From contig CAZSSM010000011.1 in the NCBI GenBank assembly GCA_964609385.1, forward strand, positions 1 to 64,000: 64,000 bases of DNA, read 5' to 3'. Source of the DNA: CAZSSM01 sp964609385. GTDB lineage: Bacteria; Planctomycetota; Planctomycetia; Isosphaerales; Isosphaeraceae. Each line of letters begins with the position of its first letter. Within the stretch, counting starts at the first letter, position 1. Below the pieces are notes generated by a model, which did no database searches, was not told the origin of the DNA, and saw nothing but the letters and a program-made list of their open reading frames with translations. The position numbers and the translations under genes were made by a program. This document shows positions 44,841-53,027 of this stretch, piece after piece.

Positions 44841-45416
44841 TCACTCGAGATCTGGGTCGCTGCCGATGCCCGCTGATTCCAGCAACCACTGATAGAGTTC
44901 TTCGTTGATGATGCCCGAAGGACCGTGCTCGGGGTGGAAGAGGAGGTGATGGGCATTGTACTCAAAGGAGTCAGAGGAAATGACTCCCTCGGAGTCGACG
45001 GTGTAACAGCCGACAACATTGGAAGCGTCGGGTTCGGGGCCATCCTCGTCGTCGGGATCGAACGCATCGACGGGGACTCGGGGATCGAGCAGATAGAGGT
45101 GGCTGTTGGGCTGATCTTTGGCGTGCTCGTGGATCTCGGGGATCTCGGCAAGCCGACGGTTCATCATCTCGACGTAGGCGATGACGAAGTTATCGTTTCG
45201 TTCGAAGGAGTCGGGGACAAACTCTCCCTGTTCGTCGGGAACGTAGTCACCGAGGATGCAGATCTCGGGAATACCATGGCGATCAGCCAATTCTTCGCTG
45301 ATCATGGCCACGCAAGTACGGGTTCGGCCCTCGTCCTCGAACTCGAAGACGTTCAGCGGGGGCGGCTGGTTGTCGAACTGGTCGGTGTCGCCGGACCGCG
45401 CGTTCGAGTCGTCCAT
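44841..45416 (-). CDS. Acidic protein of unknown function downstream of hslVU
   Basis: The 191-residue protein is strongly acidic, with a compact mixed alpha/beta look (PPPLNVFEFEDEGRTRTCVAMISEELADRHGIPEICILGDYVPDEQGEF...NAHHLLFHPEHGPSGIINEELYQWLLE). There is no signal peptide or membrane span, so it is cytoplasmic. AAGGA lies seven bases before ATG 45416; the frame is open to 45704 but that part overlaps hslU. It follows hslU by 76 bp on the same strand, so it is probably transcribed with the protease. Whether it is a substrate, adaptor or unrelated passenger cannot be told. I recognise no family. Confidence 0.75.
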   Translation of the reverse strand: MDDSNARSGDTDQFDNQPPPLNVFEFEDEGRTRTCVAMISEELADRHGIPEICILGDYVPDEQGEFVPDSFERNDNFVIAYVEMMNRRLAEIPEIHEHAKDQPNSHLYLLDPRVPVDAFDPDDEDGPEPDASNVVGCYTVDSEGVISSDSFEYNAHHLLFHPEHGPSGIINEELYQWLLESAGIGSDPDLE

Positions 45417-45492
45417 GGCGGCATCCTTGGGCTTGGCGGGGTCGATTCGGATGACCGTGGGTAAGGGACAGGGCATCGTCGGGCTCACGCCA

Positions 45493-46854
45493 TCAGAGGA
45501 TGAACATGCTGGCGTCCTGATCCTCGGCCAAGGATTCGAGTCGCTGGCGGACCTCGTCGACGTCGATGACGTGTCGCGTGGTCTTCGACTCGGGGGCCTC
45601 GAAACTGATCGGCTCGACAACCCGTTCCAGGAGGGTGTGGAGCCGACGGGCGCCGATGTTTTGGGTCTGGCGATTGACGCGAAAGGCGAGATCGGCCAAG
45701 GCATCGATGGCGGCTTCAGTGAATTCCAGGGTCACCCCCTCAGTAGCCATCAACGCTTGATACTGGCGGATCAGCGAAGCACGGGGTTCACGGAGGATCC
45801 GTGCGAAGTCGTCGCGGTTGAGATCTTGTAGCTCCACACGGATGGGAAACCGACCTTGAAGCTCAGGCATGAGGTCGGAGGGCTTGGACTTGTGGAACGC
45901 CCCAGCGGCGATGAACAGGATGAAATCCGTCTTGACCATACCATACTTGGTTTGAATGGTTGTCCCCTCGACGATCGGCAGCAGATCGCGTTGCACCCCC
46001 TGTCGGGAAACGTCAGGACCCTTGCCGGAACCGTCGCCGACGGCAATCTTGTCGATCTCGTCGAGGAAAATGAAACCTGATTCCTCGGCCAAGGTCACAG
46101 CCTGTTGCTGGATCTTTTCGGTGTCTAAACGCGCCTCGATCTCCTGGTTGAGCAGGATCGGGCGGGCCTCAGCGACGCTCAAGGATCGCGACTGGGGGCT
46201 CTTCGGCATGATCTTTTCGAACATGCCCTGAAGATCCATCTCGAGCTGTTCCATGTTGCCGGCGCCCAAGATCGAGACTGGAGCGACGTTCTTCCCCGGG
46301 AGGGTGATCTCGATCTGGGCGTCCTCAAGCTGGCCATCGCGATACTGCTGGGCGATCTTCTCGCGGGTCCGTCGGGCTCGCTCACGCTGTTGCTCGGCCT
46401 GCTCCGGATCGGAGGCTGACAAACCGGACGCAGAGGTCGGGGTCGGAGCAAGTAGATCAATCATTCGTTGATCGACTCGCTCGCGAGCCTCAGGCTCGAT
46501 CCGCTCGCGTTCGGCGTTGCGGATCAGAGTGATGGATGCTTCGACGAGATCGCGGACCATGCTCTCGACGTCGCGGCCGTAATAACCAACCTCAGTGTAC
46601 TTGGTCGCCTCGATCTTAACGAAGGGTGCCTGAACCAGTTGGGCCAATCGTCGGGCGATCTCGGTCTTGCCGACGCCGGTCGGACCGATCAGCAAGATGT
46701 TTTTGGGCGTGACTTGGCCACGCATCTCATCGTCGAGCTGTTGTCGGCGCCAGCGGTCGCGGAGCGCCAGGGCAACGGCCCGTTTGGCCTCGGCCTGACC
46801 GACGATATCGCGGTCCAACTCGGCCACGATCTGTCGGGGTGTCAGGTCGCGCAT
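45493..46854 (-). CDS. hslU: HslU, ATPase of the HslVU protease
   Basis: HslU (ClpY) unfolds substrates and feeds them into the HslV peptidase. The 453-residue protein has Walker A GPTGVGKTE (57-65), Walker B in FIFLDEIDKI, the I-domain insertion between about 110 and 235 with acidic and Arg-rich helices, and sensor 2 (IGARRLHTLLERV). The C-terminal tail ends SMFIL, the HslV-docking type. The pore loop reads G-Y-Y-G (90-93) instead of the usual G-Y-V-G. Its start overlaps the end of hslV by 13 bp (46842-46854), so the two are translated from one message. The length is normal. Confidence 0.96.
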   Translation of the reverse strand: MRDLTPRQIVAELDRDIVGQAEAKRAVALALRDRWRRQQLDDEMRGQVTPKNILLIGPTGVGKTEIARRLAQLVQAPFVKIEATKYTEVGYYGRDVESMVRDLVEASITLIRNAERERIEPEARERVDQRMIDLLAPTPTSASGLSASDPEQAEQQRERARRTREKIAQQYRDGQLEDAQIEITLPGKNVAPVSILGAGNMEQLEMDLQGMFEKIMPKSPQSRSLSVAEARPILLNQEIEARLDTEKIQQQAVTLAEESGFIFLDEIDKIAVGDGSGKGPDVSRQGVQRDLLPIVEGTTIQTKYGMVKTDFILFIAAGAFHKSKPSDLMPELQGRFPIRVELQDLNRDDFARILREPRASLIRQYQALMATEGVTLEFTEAAIDALADLAFRVNRQTQNIGARRLHTLLERVVEPISFEAPESKTTRHVIDVDEVRQRLESLAEDQDASMFIL

Positions 46855-47432
46855 GGCAACTCCTCGATGCTTAGGTGTCGTCCGTCTGTGTAAATGTCGA
46901 TCTGACCGGCGATCTCCAAGGCTTGGCGGACGATCTGGCTGGCCTTCAAGTCAGTCTGGGCCATCAAGGCACGCGCGGCGGCCAAGGCGTATCCGCCCCC
47001 GCTGCCGGTAGCCAGGATTCCGTCGGAGGGCTGGATCACATCTCCGGAACCGCTGATCAGGAAGCTGTAGCGGGAATCGACAGCCAAGAGGACCGCTTCG
47101 AGCCGACGAAGCATCCGATCGGTTCGCCAGAGCTTGGCCAACTCGGTGGCGGCTTTGGGGAGGTTCTCAGGGTACTCCTTGACGGTCCCTTCGAACCGCT
47201 CCAGAAGCGCCAGGCTATCGGCGGCGCCACCGGCGAAACCGACGATCACCTGACCCTCGCCTAGCCTTCGGATCTTGTTGGCGTCGGCCTTCATGATCGT
47301 CGAGCCGAGGCTGATTTGGCCATCGCCACCCAGGGCGACCGTCGGGCCTCGGCGGACCGAAACGATCGTCGTTCCATGCAGGGCCGGGTTCGGCTCCGAA
47401 CTTGAAGGGGAAGGGTAGCCCATCGATCTCAT
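46842..47432 (-). CDS. hslV: HslV, peptidase of the HslVU protease
   Basis: HslV (ClpQ) is a threonine peptidase of the proteasome family forming a double ring. The catalytic Thr is in ALHGTTIVSVRRG (T21 in this reading), so mature protein would start TTIV after removal of about 20 residues. The N-terminal extension MRSMGYPSPSSSEPNPALHG is longer than in E. coli, where only Met precedes the Thr. The rest matches the family: DGQISLG, GFAGGAADSLALLERFE, RTDRMLRRLEA, ATGSGGGYALAAARAL. It lies upstream of hslU, overlapping by 13 bp. The divergent DUF1573 gene starts 252 bp away, so promoters for both lie between. Confidence 0.95.
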   Translation of the reverse strand: MRSMGYPSPSSSEPNPALHGTTIVSVRRGPTVALGGDGQISLGSTIMKADANKIRRLGEGQVIVGFAGGAADSLALLERFEGTVKEYPENLPKAATELAKLWRTDRMLRRLEAVLLAVDSRYSFLISGSGDVIQPSDGILATGSGGGYALAAARALMAQTDLKASQIVRQALEIAGQIDIYTDGRHLSIEELPCAT

Positions 47433-47684
47433 GACGCTTGACCGATCATGTCAGAGTGTTCTCGCCAACGCCTGGATCACGGCTCGGATCACGGTGGGCC
47501 GGTTGAGGTCATCGTAGAAGCCGATCCACAGGCCGACAATCGCGCGACTCAGCGGAATCGTTTCAGGTGGACCTCGCCAAGGGCCGATGCCCATTTCGAG
47601 GCGATGGATTCTCGGGACGCTCGGAAACGTCTTGAGGTCCGGGGAAATGCGAACATCGCGGTGCCAGTGAGGAAGGATGGGGCG

Positions 47685-48710
47685 ATGCGCGGGATGCAGC
47701 GATTGGGCACGATCGGGCTCCTCGGAATCGTGTTGGGTGTGGTCGGTCCCGGGACTTCGGCCGAGGCGGCTCGCTGGGCCGATCAGCTTTTTGAAGACCG
47801 CGCCATCGACTACGGGCTGGTTCCGCGTGGGGCGGTCATGTCGCATCGTTTCGTCTTGACCAATCGGACATCGGGCCCAATCCAAATCGTCGGGATTCGC
47901 GCCTCCTGTGGTTGCACCAGCGGCCAGGCCGGGACTCAAGTCGTCGAGGCCGGAGCACAAGGGGTCGTCGAGGCAACAATGGATACGACGCAAGTGGTCG
48001 GTCGCCGCGACTCGAGACTCTATGTCCAGATCCAGGATGTTCGGGGCCGTCGGGCTGAGGTGGCTCTGGGCGTCTCGGCCACGGTCCATCAAGGGGCTGT
48101 CGTCACGCCGGGCGTGGTCGACTTCGGCGCTTTCGGTTCGGAGACTCCCGCGCCTCGGGCGGTCGACCTGGTTTATCAGGCCAAGCCTGATTGGCAAGTC
48201 ACCCAGATCGTCGCCGCCGACCCGCGTGTCCAAGCGACCTTGAGACCGACTCGTCGCGACGACGTGGCGGTCGGATACCAGGTCGAGGTCCAGTTGAAGC
48301 CGGACGGACGTGCGGGTTGGATCCGCGATACGATCCGGGTCCTGACCAACGACCCGACCATGCCTGTCATCCCGGTTGAGGTCCGTGGGTACGCTCAGCC
48401 CTCGGTGACGATCAGTCCATCGCGGCTGACCTTGCGGGCTGGATCCGAAGGTGAGCCCGCCCAGGGACGGTTCCTCGTCCGTAGTGAGCGGCCTTTCCTG
48501 ATCACTGGGGTCGAGGGGCTCGGCGAGGAGTTCGAAGTGACCTCACCCACAGCGGGCCAGTCCGCTGCGAGTCATGTCCTGATGGTCGTCTATCGTCCGA
48601 ATGATCAGTCCGTCGATGCGCCTGGGATCGACGCGCGATCGCTCCGGATCCGGACCGACTTGCCTGGAGACACTGGGGCGGTCCTCCAGGTCGCGATCCG
48701 CCGTCGCTGA
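47685..48710 (+). CDS. Secreted DUF1573-containing protein
   Basis: The 341-residue protein has a signal peptide (about 1-28, LGTIGLLGIVLGVVGPGTSAEA). A DUF1573 immunoglobulin-like domain at about 40-135 follows, marked by RFVLTNRTSGPIQIVGIRASCGCTSGQ with the S-C-G-C-T core. Two further beta domains follow (about 140-230 and 235-341, including PVIPVEVRGYAQPSVTISPSRLTLRAG). DUF1573 domains are common in secreted planctomycete and Bacteroidota proteins and may mediate binding, but their role is unclear. The ATG at 47685 is chosen because GAGGAAGG lies upstream and the signal peptide starts there; the frame is open to 47448. Confidence 0.87.
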   Translation: MRGMQRLGTIGLLGIVLGVVGPGTSAEAARWADQLFEDRAIDYGLVPRGAVMSHRFVLTNRTSGPIQIVGIRASCGCTSGQAGTQVVEAGAQGVVEATMDTTQVVGRRDSRLYVQIQDVRGRRAEVALGVSATVHQGAVVTPGVVDFGAFGSETPAPRAVDLVYQAKPDWQVTQIVAADPRVQATLRPTRRDDVAVGYQVEVQLKPDGRAGWIRDTIRVLTNDPTMPVIPVEVRGYAQPSVTISPSRLTLRAGSEGEPAQGRFLVRSERPFLITGVEGLGEEFEVTSPTAGQSAASHVLMVVYRPNDQSVDAPGIDARSLRIRTDLPGDTGAVLQVAIRRR

Positions 48711-48783
48711 TCGAATCTGGACGAACCGTCGGCTCCGACCTCGAGCTTGGGCATCGATCGTCTCGACGGGCTCAATGGCCGTC

Positions 48784-48789
48784 TATAAT
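48784..48789 (+). promoter_or_regulatory. Consensus -10 element, candidate promoter of the amidase/NAD/arginine genes
   Basis: TATAAT, identical to the sigma-70 -10 consensus, lies 100 bp upstream of the amidase start in otherwise GC-rich sequence. A good -35 element is not visible at the right distance. It would start the transcript of the 48889-52990 genes. Confidence 0.4.
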
Positions 48790-48888
48790 GTCGACAGCAA
48801 GACCGTCGACCTGAATCTGGGCTGTCTGGAGCAGGTCGACTGTCCTCTAGAGCCCGATATTGGGAGCCACAAGCAAGATGAGGCGTTC

Positions 48889-49854
48889 ATGACACGGGGG
48901 CCGTCGACGACTCAAGATCGATCGGATCGTCGGCCCTTCCAGGTGACCGTCGCCCAGATCTCGCCAACGCTTGGGGACTTGGACGTCAATATGGATCTCC
49001 ACTTTCAAGCGCTTGATGAGTCGATCGCTTCGGGATCCGATCTGACCGTTTTTCCCGAGCTCTCGATGACCGGCTACTACCTTCGCGATCAAGTCCCGGA
49101 GGTGGCCGAGCCGGCATGGGGCCCCCGGATCTCTGCATTGGCCGAGCGGACTTCGACGTCAAGTGGTCATTGTGCGGCCGTTGGGTTCGTCGAAGAAGAT
49201 CCCGCCACGCTCTATTACAACGCCGCAGCCTGGATCGAGTCGGGTCGCCTGACAGCGCTTCATCGCAAGGTCTATCTCCCGACTTACGGTATGTTCGATG
49301 AGCAGCGATACTTCGCCGCGGGTGACCGGGTCCGCGCGATCCCGACGAGGCTCGGTCGGCTTGGAATTCTGATCTGTGAGGACGCCTGGCACCTTTCGTG
49401 CGGTGTGATTCTGCAGGCTGACCGAATCGACCTCCTGTTAATCCTCTGCAACTCGCCGGGCCGGGGCGTCGATGGCTCCCAGTTGGGCAGCCGTCAGACC
49501 TGGGAACTGAACGTGCGGACCTACGCGACGTTCCTGGGCGTCCCGGTGATCTTTGCCAACCGGACCGGCTACGAGGACGGCGTCTGCTTCTGGGGCGGCA
49601 GCCTGATCATCGATGCGAACGGACAGGTCCTCGCCCGAGGTCCCGAACTCGAATCCGCCCTGGTTACGGCCACGATCGATCCGCGCGTCAAGCGACGCCA
49701 GCGGATCCTGGCTCCCCTGCACCGCGATGAGCGGACCGAGCTCGTCTTGAATGAGCTGGAGCGTATCCGCCGTGAGCGGCTCACAACACCCCTCGACCCG
49801 CTGGAGCGTATCCGCCGTGAGCGCCTCGCAACGCCCCTCGACCCAACTCCTTGA
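48889..49854 (+). CDS. Nitrilase-fold glutamine amidase, probable ammonia-supplying half of NAD synthetase
   Basis: The 321-residue carbon-nitrogen hydrolase has the full catalytic triad: E57 (FPELSMTGY), K127 (HRKVYLPTYGMFDEQRYF) and C163 (LICEDAWHLS). The HRKVYLPTYGxFDExRYF and CEDxW segments match the glutaminase domain of glutamine-dependent NAD synthetases, rather than general nitrilases. In fused enzymes this domain makes ammonia and passes it to the synthase. Here it is a separate gene whose end overlaps the next gene, NadE. The ATG at 48889 is chosen because GAGG precedes it; the frame is open to 48601. The C-terminus carries two copies of a 15-residue unit (LERIRRERLTTPLDP, LERIRRERLATPLDP) from a tandem duplication. 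Confidence 0.9.
   Translation: MTRGPSTTQDRSDRRPFQVTVAQISPTLGDLDVNMDLHFQALDESIASGSDLTVFPELSMTGYYLRDQVPEVAEPAWGPRISALAERTSTSSGHCAAVGFVEEDPATLYYNAAAWIESGRLTALHRKVYLPTYGMFDEQRYFAAGDRVRAIPTRLGRLGILICEDAWHLSCGVILQADRIDLLLILCNSPGRGVDGSQLGSRQTWELNVRTYATFLGVPVIFANRTGYEDGVCFWGGSLIIDANGQVLARGPELESALVTATIDPRVKRRQRILAPLHRDERTELVLNELERIRRERLTTPLDPLERIRRERLATPLDPTP
49756..49845. repeat. Tandem 45-bp duplication at the amidase/nadE overlap
   Basis: Two adjacent 45-bp units (49756-49800 and 49801-49845) are identical at 41 positions. Each unit carries GGAG and an in-frame GTG (49772, 49817) in the NadE frame, so the ribosome site and start codon of nadE are duplicated. In the amidase frame it repeats 15 residues. 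Confidence 0.97.
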
Positions 49855-50719
49855 TCCATTCGATCTGGCAGACGACCGACGTTTCGAAGCCAGTGAGGCC
49901 GACCCGCTATTCATCAATCCCGAGCTGACCACAAAGATTCTGACCGGCTTCATTGCGAACGAGGTTCGACGCGTCGGTTTCGAACGGGTTGTGCTCGGCC
50001 TCTCCGGGGGCATCGACTCGGCGCTCTCGGCTTACCTAGCAGCCCGCGCGTTGGGCCCGGAGAACGTTTGTGGCGTCCGGATGCCCTACAAGACCAGTTC
50101 GCCGGAGAGCATGGACCATGCCCGGTTGGTGGCTGACGACCTGGGGATCCAGACCCTCGACATCGAGATCACCGGTCAGGTCGATGCCTACTTCGCTCAG
50201 ATTCCCGAGGCCGATCGGCTCCGACGCGCCAACATGATGTCGCGACAACGGATGACGGTCCTTTACGACCAGTCGGCCGCTCAAAAGGCTCTGGTCCTTG
50301 GGACGAGCAACAAGACGGAGTTGCTGATCGGCTACGGCACGATCTTCGGTGACATGGCCTCGGCGATCAACCCGATCGGCGACCTCTACAAGACCCAGGT
50401 CTGGGCCCTCTCGCGACACCTCGGTGTGCCGTCGGTGATCATCGAAAAGAACCCGACGGCCGATCTCTGGGCCGGCCAGTCCGACGAGGAAGAACTGGGT
50501 TTCGCCTACCGCGACGTCGACCGCCTGCTGGTCGAACTAGTCGACAACCGGGCCAAGCCCGAGGACCTCATCGCCCGAGACTTCGACGAGGCGTTCGTCC
50601 AACGGATCGCGCGGATGATCCAGCGAAGCCATTACAAGCGTCGGCTGCCGGTCATCGCCAAACTGACTCATCGGACCATCGATCGCGACTTCCGTTACGC
50701 TCGCGATTGGGGGACCTGA
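49817..50719 (+). CDS. nadE: NAD(+) synthase, ammonia-using domain
   Basis: NadE adenylates nicotinate adenine dinucleotide and amidates it to NAD. The 300-residue protein has the P-loop pyrophosphatase motif S-G-G-I-D-S (63-68, in LGLSGGIDSAL). Further blocks of the family are PYKTSSPESMDHARLVADDLGI, GTSNKTELLIGYGTIFGDMASAINPIGDLYKTQVWALSRHLGVP and EKNPTADLWAGQSDEEELG. It lacks the glutaminase domain, which is instead the preceding gene; the two overlap by 38 bp. The GTG at 49817 is chosen because GGAG lies ten bases upstream. A second GTG at 49772 in the duplicated unit has the same context. The next gene follows after 73 bp. Confidence 0.92.
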   Translation: MSASQRPSTQLLDPFDLADDRRFEASEADPLFINPELTTKILTGFIANEVRRVGFERVVLGLSGGIDSALSAYLAARALGPENVCGVRMPYKTSSPESMDHARLVADDLGIQTLDIEITGQVDAYFAQIPEADRLRRANMMSRQRMTVLYDQSAAQKALVLGTSNKTELLIGYGTIFGDMASAINPIGDLYKTQVWALSRHLGVPSVIIEKNPTADLWAGQSDEEELGFAYRDVDRLLVELVDNRAKPEDLIARDFDEAFVQRIARMIQRSHYKRRLPVIAKLTHRTIDRDFRYARDWGT

Positions 50720-50792
50720 GACCGATCCGGATCGCTCCTGACAGACGATCGCTCGGGAGCACGGTGCTTGTCTTGGCGAGGAGGAAGAAACG

Positions 50793-52094
50793 ATGTCCGA
50801 GTCCGCGCCCGAATCCGGAACGGCCTCGACCTCATCCTGGTCAACGAAGGGGGTGACCGAGGAGATCGAGGTCCGCGGCCACATCATCGACTCGTTGCTC
50901 CTGCCCAAGATCCTTGACCGGATCCTAGCTCAAGGAGGGCGGTTCGAGATCCAGACTTGTGAGATCGGCGCGCACCGAAACGATCCAAGCTATGCGCGCA
51001 TCGCCGTTCAGGCCGACGACGCGTCGCGGCTCCGCGAAATCCTCGATGACATCGTCGACCACGGAGCTGTGCCGGTACACGGCCATGATGTCCGAACTGA
51101 GCCGGCCGACATCGAAGGAACCTTCCCCGAAGGCTTCTTCAGCACGACCAATCAGCCGACTCAGGTCCGCCTCGACGGCCACTGGATCGAGGTCGACCCG
51201 ATCGAGATGGACTGCGCGATCGTCGTCGATCAAGAGGCCCGGACGGCTCGGACCATCTCGATGGACCGCGTCGAGCGTGGCATGCCGATCGTCGTGGGCT
51301 CCGACGGCGTCCGTGTTCAACCCTTGGCGCGGAACCGTGAACTCGACCCGTTCTCGTTTATGAGTTCGGCCGTCTCGAGCGAGAAGCCCAAGGCGGTCAG
51401 CATCCAAGGCGTCGCTGACAGCATCCGCTCGGCGCGTCGAGGAGGTCGAAAGGTCCTGCTCGTCGGTGGTCCAGCGATCGTTCACACTGGCTCGGCCGTC
51501 CATGTGGCTCGGCTGATCCGTCATGGCTGGATCCAAGTCCTCTTCGCCGGCAATGCTCTGGCGGCACATGACATCGAGCAAGCCTTCTTCCAGACCAGCT
51601 TGGGCGTCTCGCTGGAGCGTGGTGAGGCCGCCGAGCATGGGCACGAGCACCACCTCCGAGCGATCAACCGGATCCGACGGGCCGGAGGAATCGCTCCCGC
51701 AGTCGAGTCGGGACTACTCACCTCGGGAATCATGTACGAGTGCGTCCGGAACGACGTCCCGTTCGTGCTCGGCGGTTCGGTCCGCGACGACGGGCCTCTG
51801 CCCGACGTGATCACTGACATACTTCAAGCTCAAGCCGCGATGCGGGTAGCGATCCCTGATGTTGGCTTCGCCCTGATGATCGCCACAGCGCTTCACGCGA
51901 TCGCCACCGGGAACTTGCTCCCGGCTGCCGTGCCGGTCGTATGCGTCGACATCAATCCGGCGACCGTCACCAAGCTCAACGACCGCGGCTCGCTCCAGAC
52001 CGTCGGCTTGGTCACCGACGTCGAGCCGTTTCTCCGAACCTTGGCCGAAATGCTCATCGATTCGCCTGATCCGAAGGGAGGCCAAACGCCATGA
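50793..52094 (+). CDS. LOR/TIGR00300-family protein, probable NAD-dependent ornithine cyclodeaminase
   Basis: The 433-residue protein consists of an N-terminal LOR domain (about 22-125, EEIEVRGHIIDSLLLPKILDRILAQGGRFEI...). It is followed by the TIGR00300-type part with DPIEMDCAIVV, PLARNRELDPFSFMSSAVSSEKPKA and a Rossmann-like C-terminus (KVLLVGGPAIVHTGSAVHVARLI, VLFAGNALAAHDIEQ). This is the layout of archaeal ornithine cyclodeaminases and of the C-terminal half of cyanobacterial AgrE/ArgZ, which turn ornithine into proline and ammonia using NAD. Its stop overlaps the start of the arginine dihydrolase-like gene by four bases (ATGA). Activity is inferred from family and neighbour. Confidence 0.85.
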   Translation: MSESAPESGTASTSSWSTKGVTEEIEVRGHIIDSLLLPKILDRILAQGGRFEIQTCEIGAHRNDPSYARIAVQADDASRLREILDDIVDHGAVPVHGHDVRTEPADIEGTFPEGFFSTTNQPTQVRLDGHWIEVDPIEMDCAIVVDQEARTARTISMDRVERGMPIVVGSDGVRVQPLARNRELDPFSFMSSAVSSEKPKAVSIQGVADSIRSARRGGRKVLLVGGPAIVHTGSAVHVARLIRHGWIQVLFAGNALAAHDIEQAFFQTSLGVSLERGEAAEHGHEHHLRAINRIRRAGGIAPAVESGLLTSGIMYECVRNDVPFVLGGSVRDDGPLPDVITDILQAQAAMRVAIPDVGFALMIATALHAIATGNLLPAAVPVVCVDINPATVTKLNDRGSLQTVGLVTDVEPFLRTLAEMLIDSPDPKGGQTP

Positions 52095-52990
52095 CCGTCA
52101 GCGCTTCGTCCAGCGCGGAGGGCTCGGTGATCGGGTCGGGGCCTCCTCGGATCCTGATGTGTCCACCAGACTATTATCGGATCGCGTACGAGATTAATCC
52201 TTGGATGGATCGCAACCGTGAAGCTGATCCGTTGCGGGCACGTCAGCAGTGGGACGCCTTGGTGACGACCCTTGATAGACTCGGCGTCGTCATCGAGCGA
52301 CTCGAGCCACAACCCAACTTGCCCGACCTGGTCTTCACCGCCAATGCCGGACTCGTCTATGGCGATCAGTTTGTCAGTTCCCGCTTCCGCCACGCCGTCC
52401 GGCAAGGGGAGACGCCGATCTTCGACGCCTGGTTTGCCACAAACGGCTATCGGGTCGAGCGTTTGGGAACGCCCGGCGAGGCTCGTGATTTCGAAGGGGC
52501 TGGCGACGCCCTGTTCTGCGGTGAAACCCTATTTGCCGGCTACCGAATCCGATCCGATGCGCGAGGCATGCAGATACTCGGCGACCTACTTGGTGTCCAC
52601 GTTCTTCCTTTGGAACTGGTCGACGAACGGTATTACCACCTCGATACCTGTTTCTGTCCGCTCTCTGAGAGTGAGGCCCTCTATTTCCCTGGCGCATTCG
52701 ACGAATACGGTCACAAGGTCCTCCGAGAGCATGTGCCGACATTGATCGAAGCGACCGCTGAGGAGGCGTCGAGCTTCAGTTGCAACGCCGTGGTGGTCGG
52801 CCGCGACATCGTGCTGAACCGAACCGCGTCGGACTTGATTGCCAAGCTGGAGCTGCACGGGTTTCAGACTCACCCGCTCGACTTGACCGAATTCATCAAG
52901 AGCGGCGGGAGCGCCAAGTGTTTGACGCTCCGCCTCGATGGCGAGGAAGCCGCTGCCTGGAGACATCGGCTCAATGTTCCCGTGGTCTAA
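52091..52990 (+). CDS. Arginine dihydrolase/DDAH-like guanidino hydrolase
   Basis: The 299-residue protein is of the amidinotransferase/DDAH fold. Catalytic Cys is C277 in GGSAKCLTLRL and His is H183 in YHLDTCFCPL. Acidic residues are E135 and D139 in DFEGAGDALF, and Asn is N85 in DLVFTANAGLVY. A second Asn lies in AYEINPWMD (N36). This set matches the N-terminal half of cyanobacterial ArgZ/AgrE, where arginine is cut to ornithine, CO2 and two ammonia. The N85 position is reported to favour dihydrolase over deiminase activity. It is translationally coupled (ATGA) to the ornithine cyclodeaminase-like gene, so the pair would turn arginine into proline. Plain DDAH-type citrulline formation is the alternative. 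Confidence 0.85.
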   Translation: MTVSASSSAEGSVIGSGPPRILMCPPDYYRIAYEINPWMDRNREADPLRARQQWDALVTTLDRLGVVIERLEPQPNLPDLVFTANAGLVYGDQFVSSRFRHAVRQGETPIFDAWFATNGYRVERLGTPGEARDFEGAGDALFCGETLFAGYRIRSDARGMQILGDLLGVHVLPLELVDERYYHLDTCFCPLSESEALYFPGAFDEYGHKVLREHVPTLIEATAEEASSFSCNAVVVGRDIVLNRTASDLIAKLELHGFQTHPLDLTEFIKSGGSAKCLTLRLDGEEAAAWRHRLNVPVV

Positions 52991-53027
52991 TGGGCTCCCT
53001 CAAATGACCAGGGTGTTCCGCTCGTAA

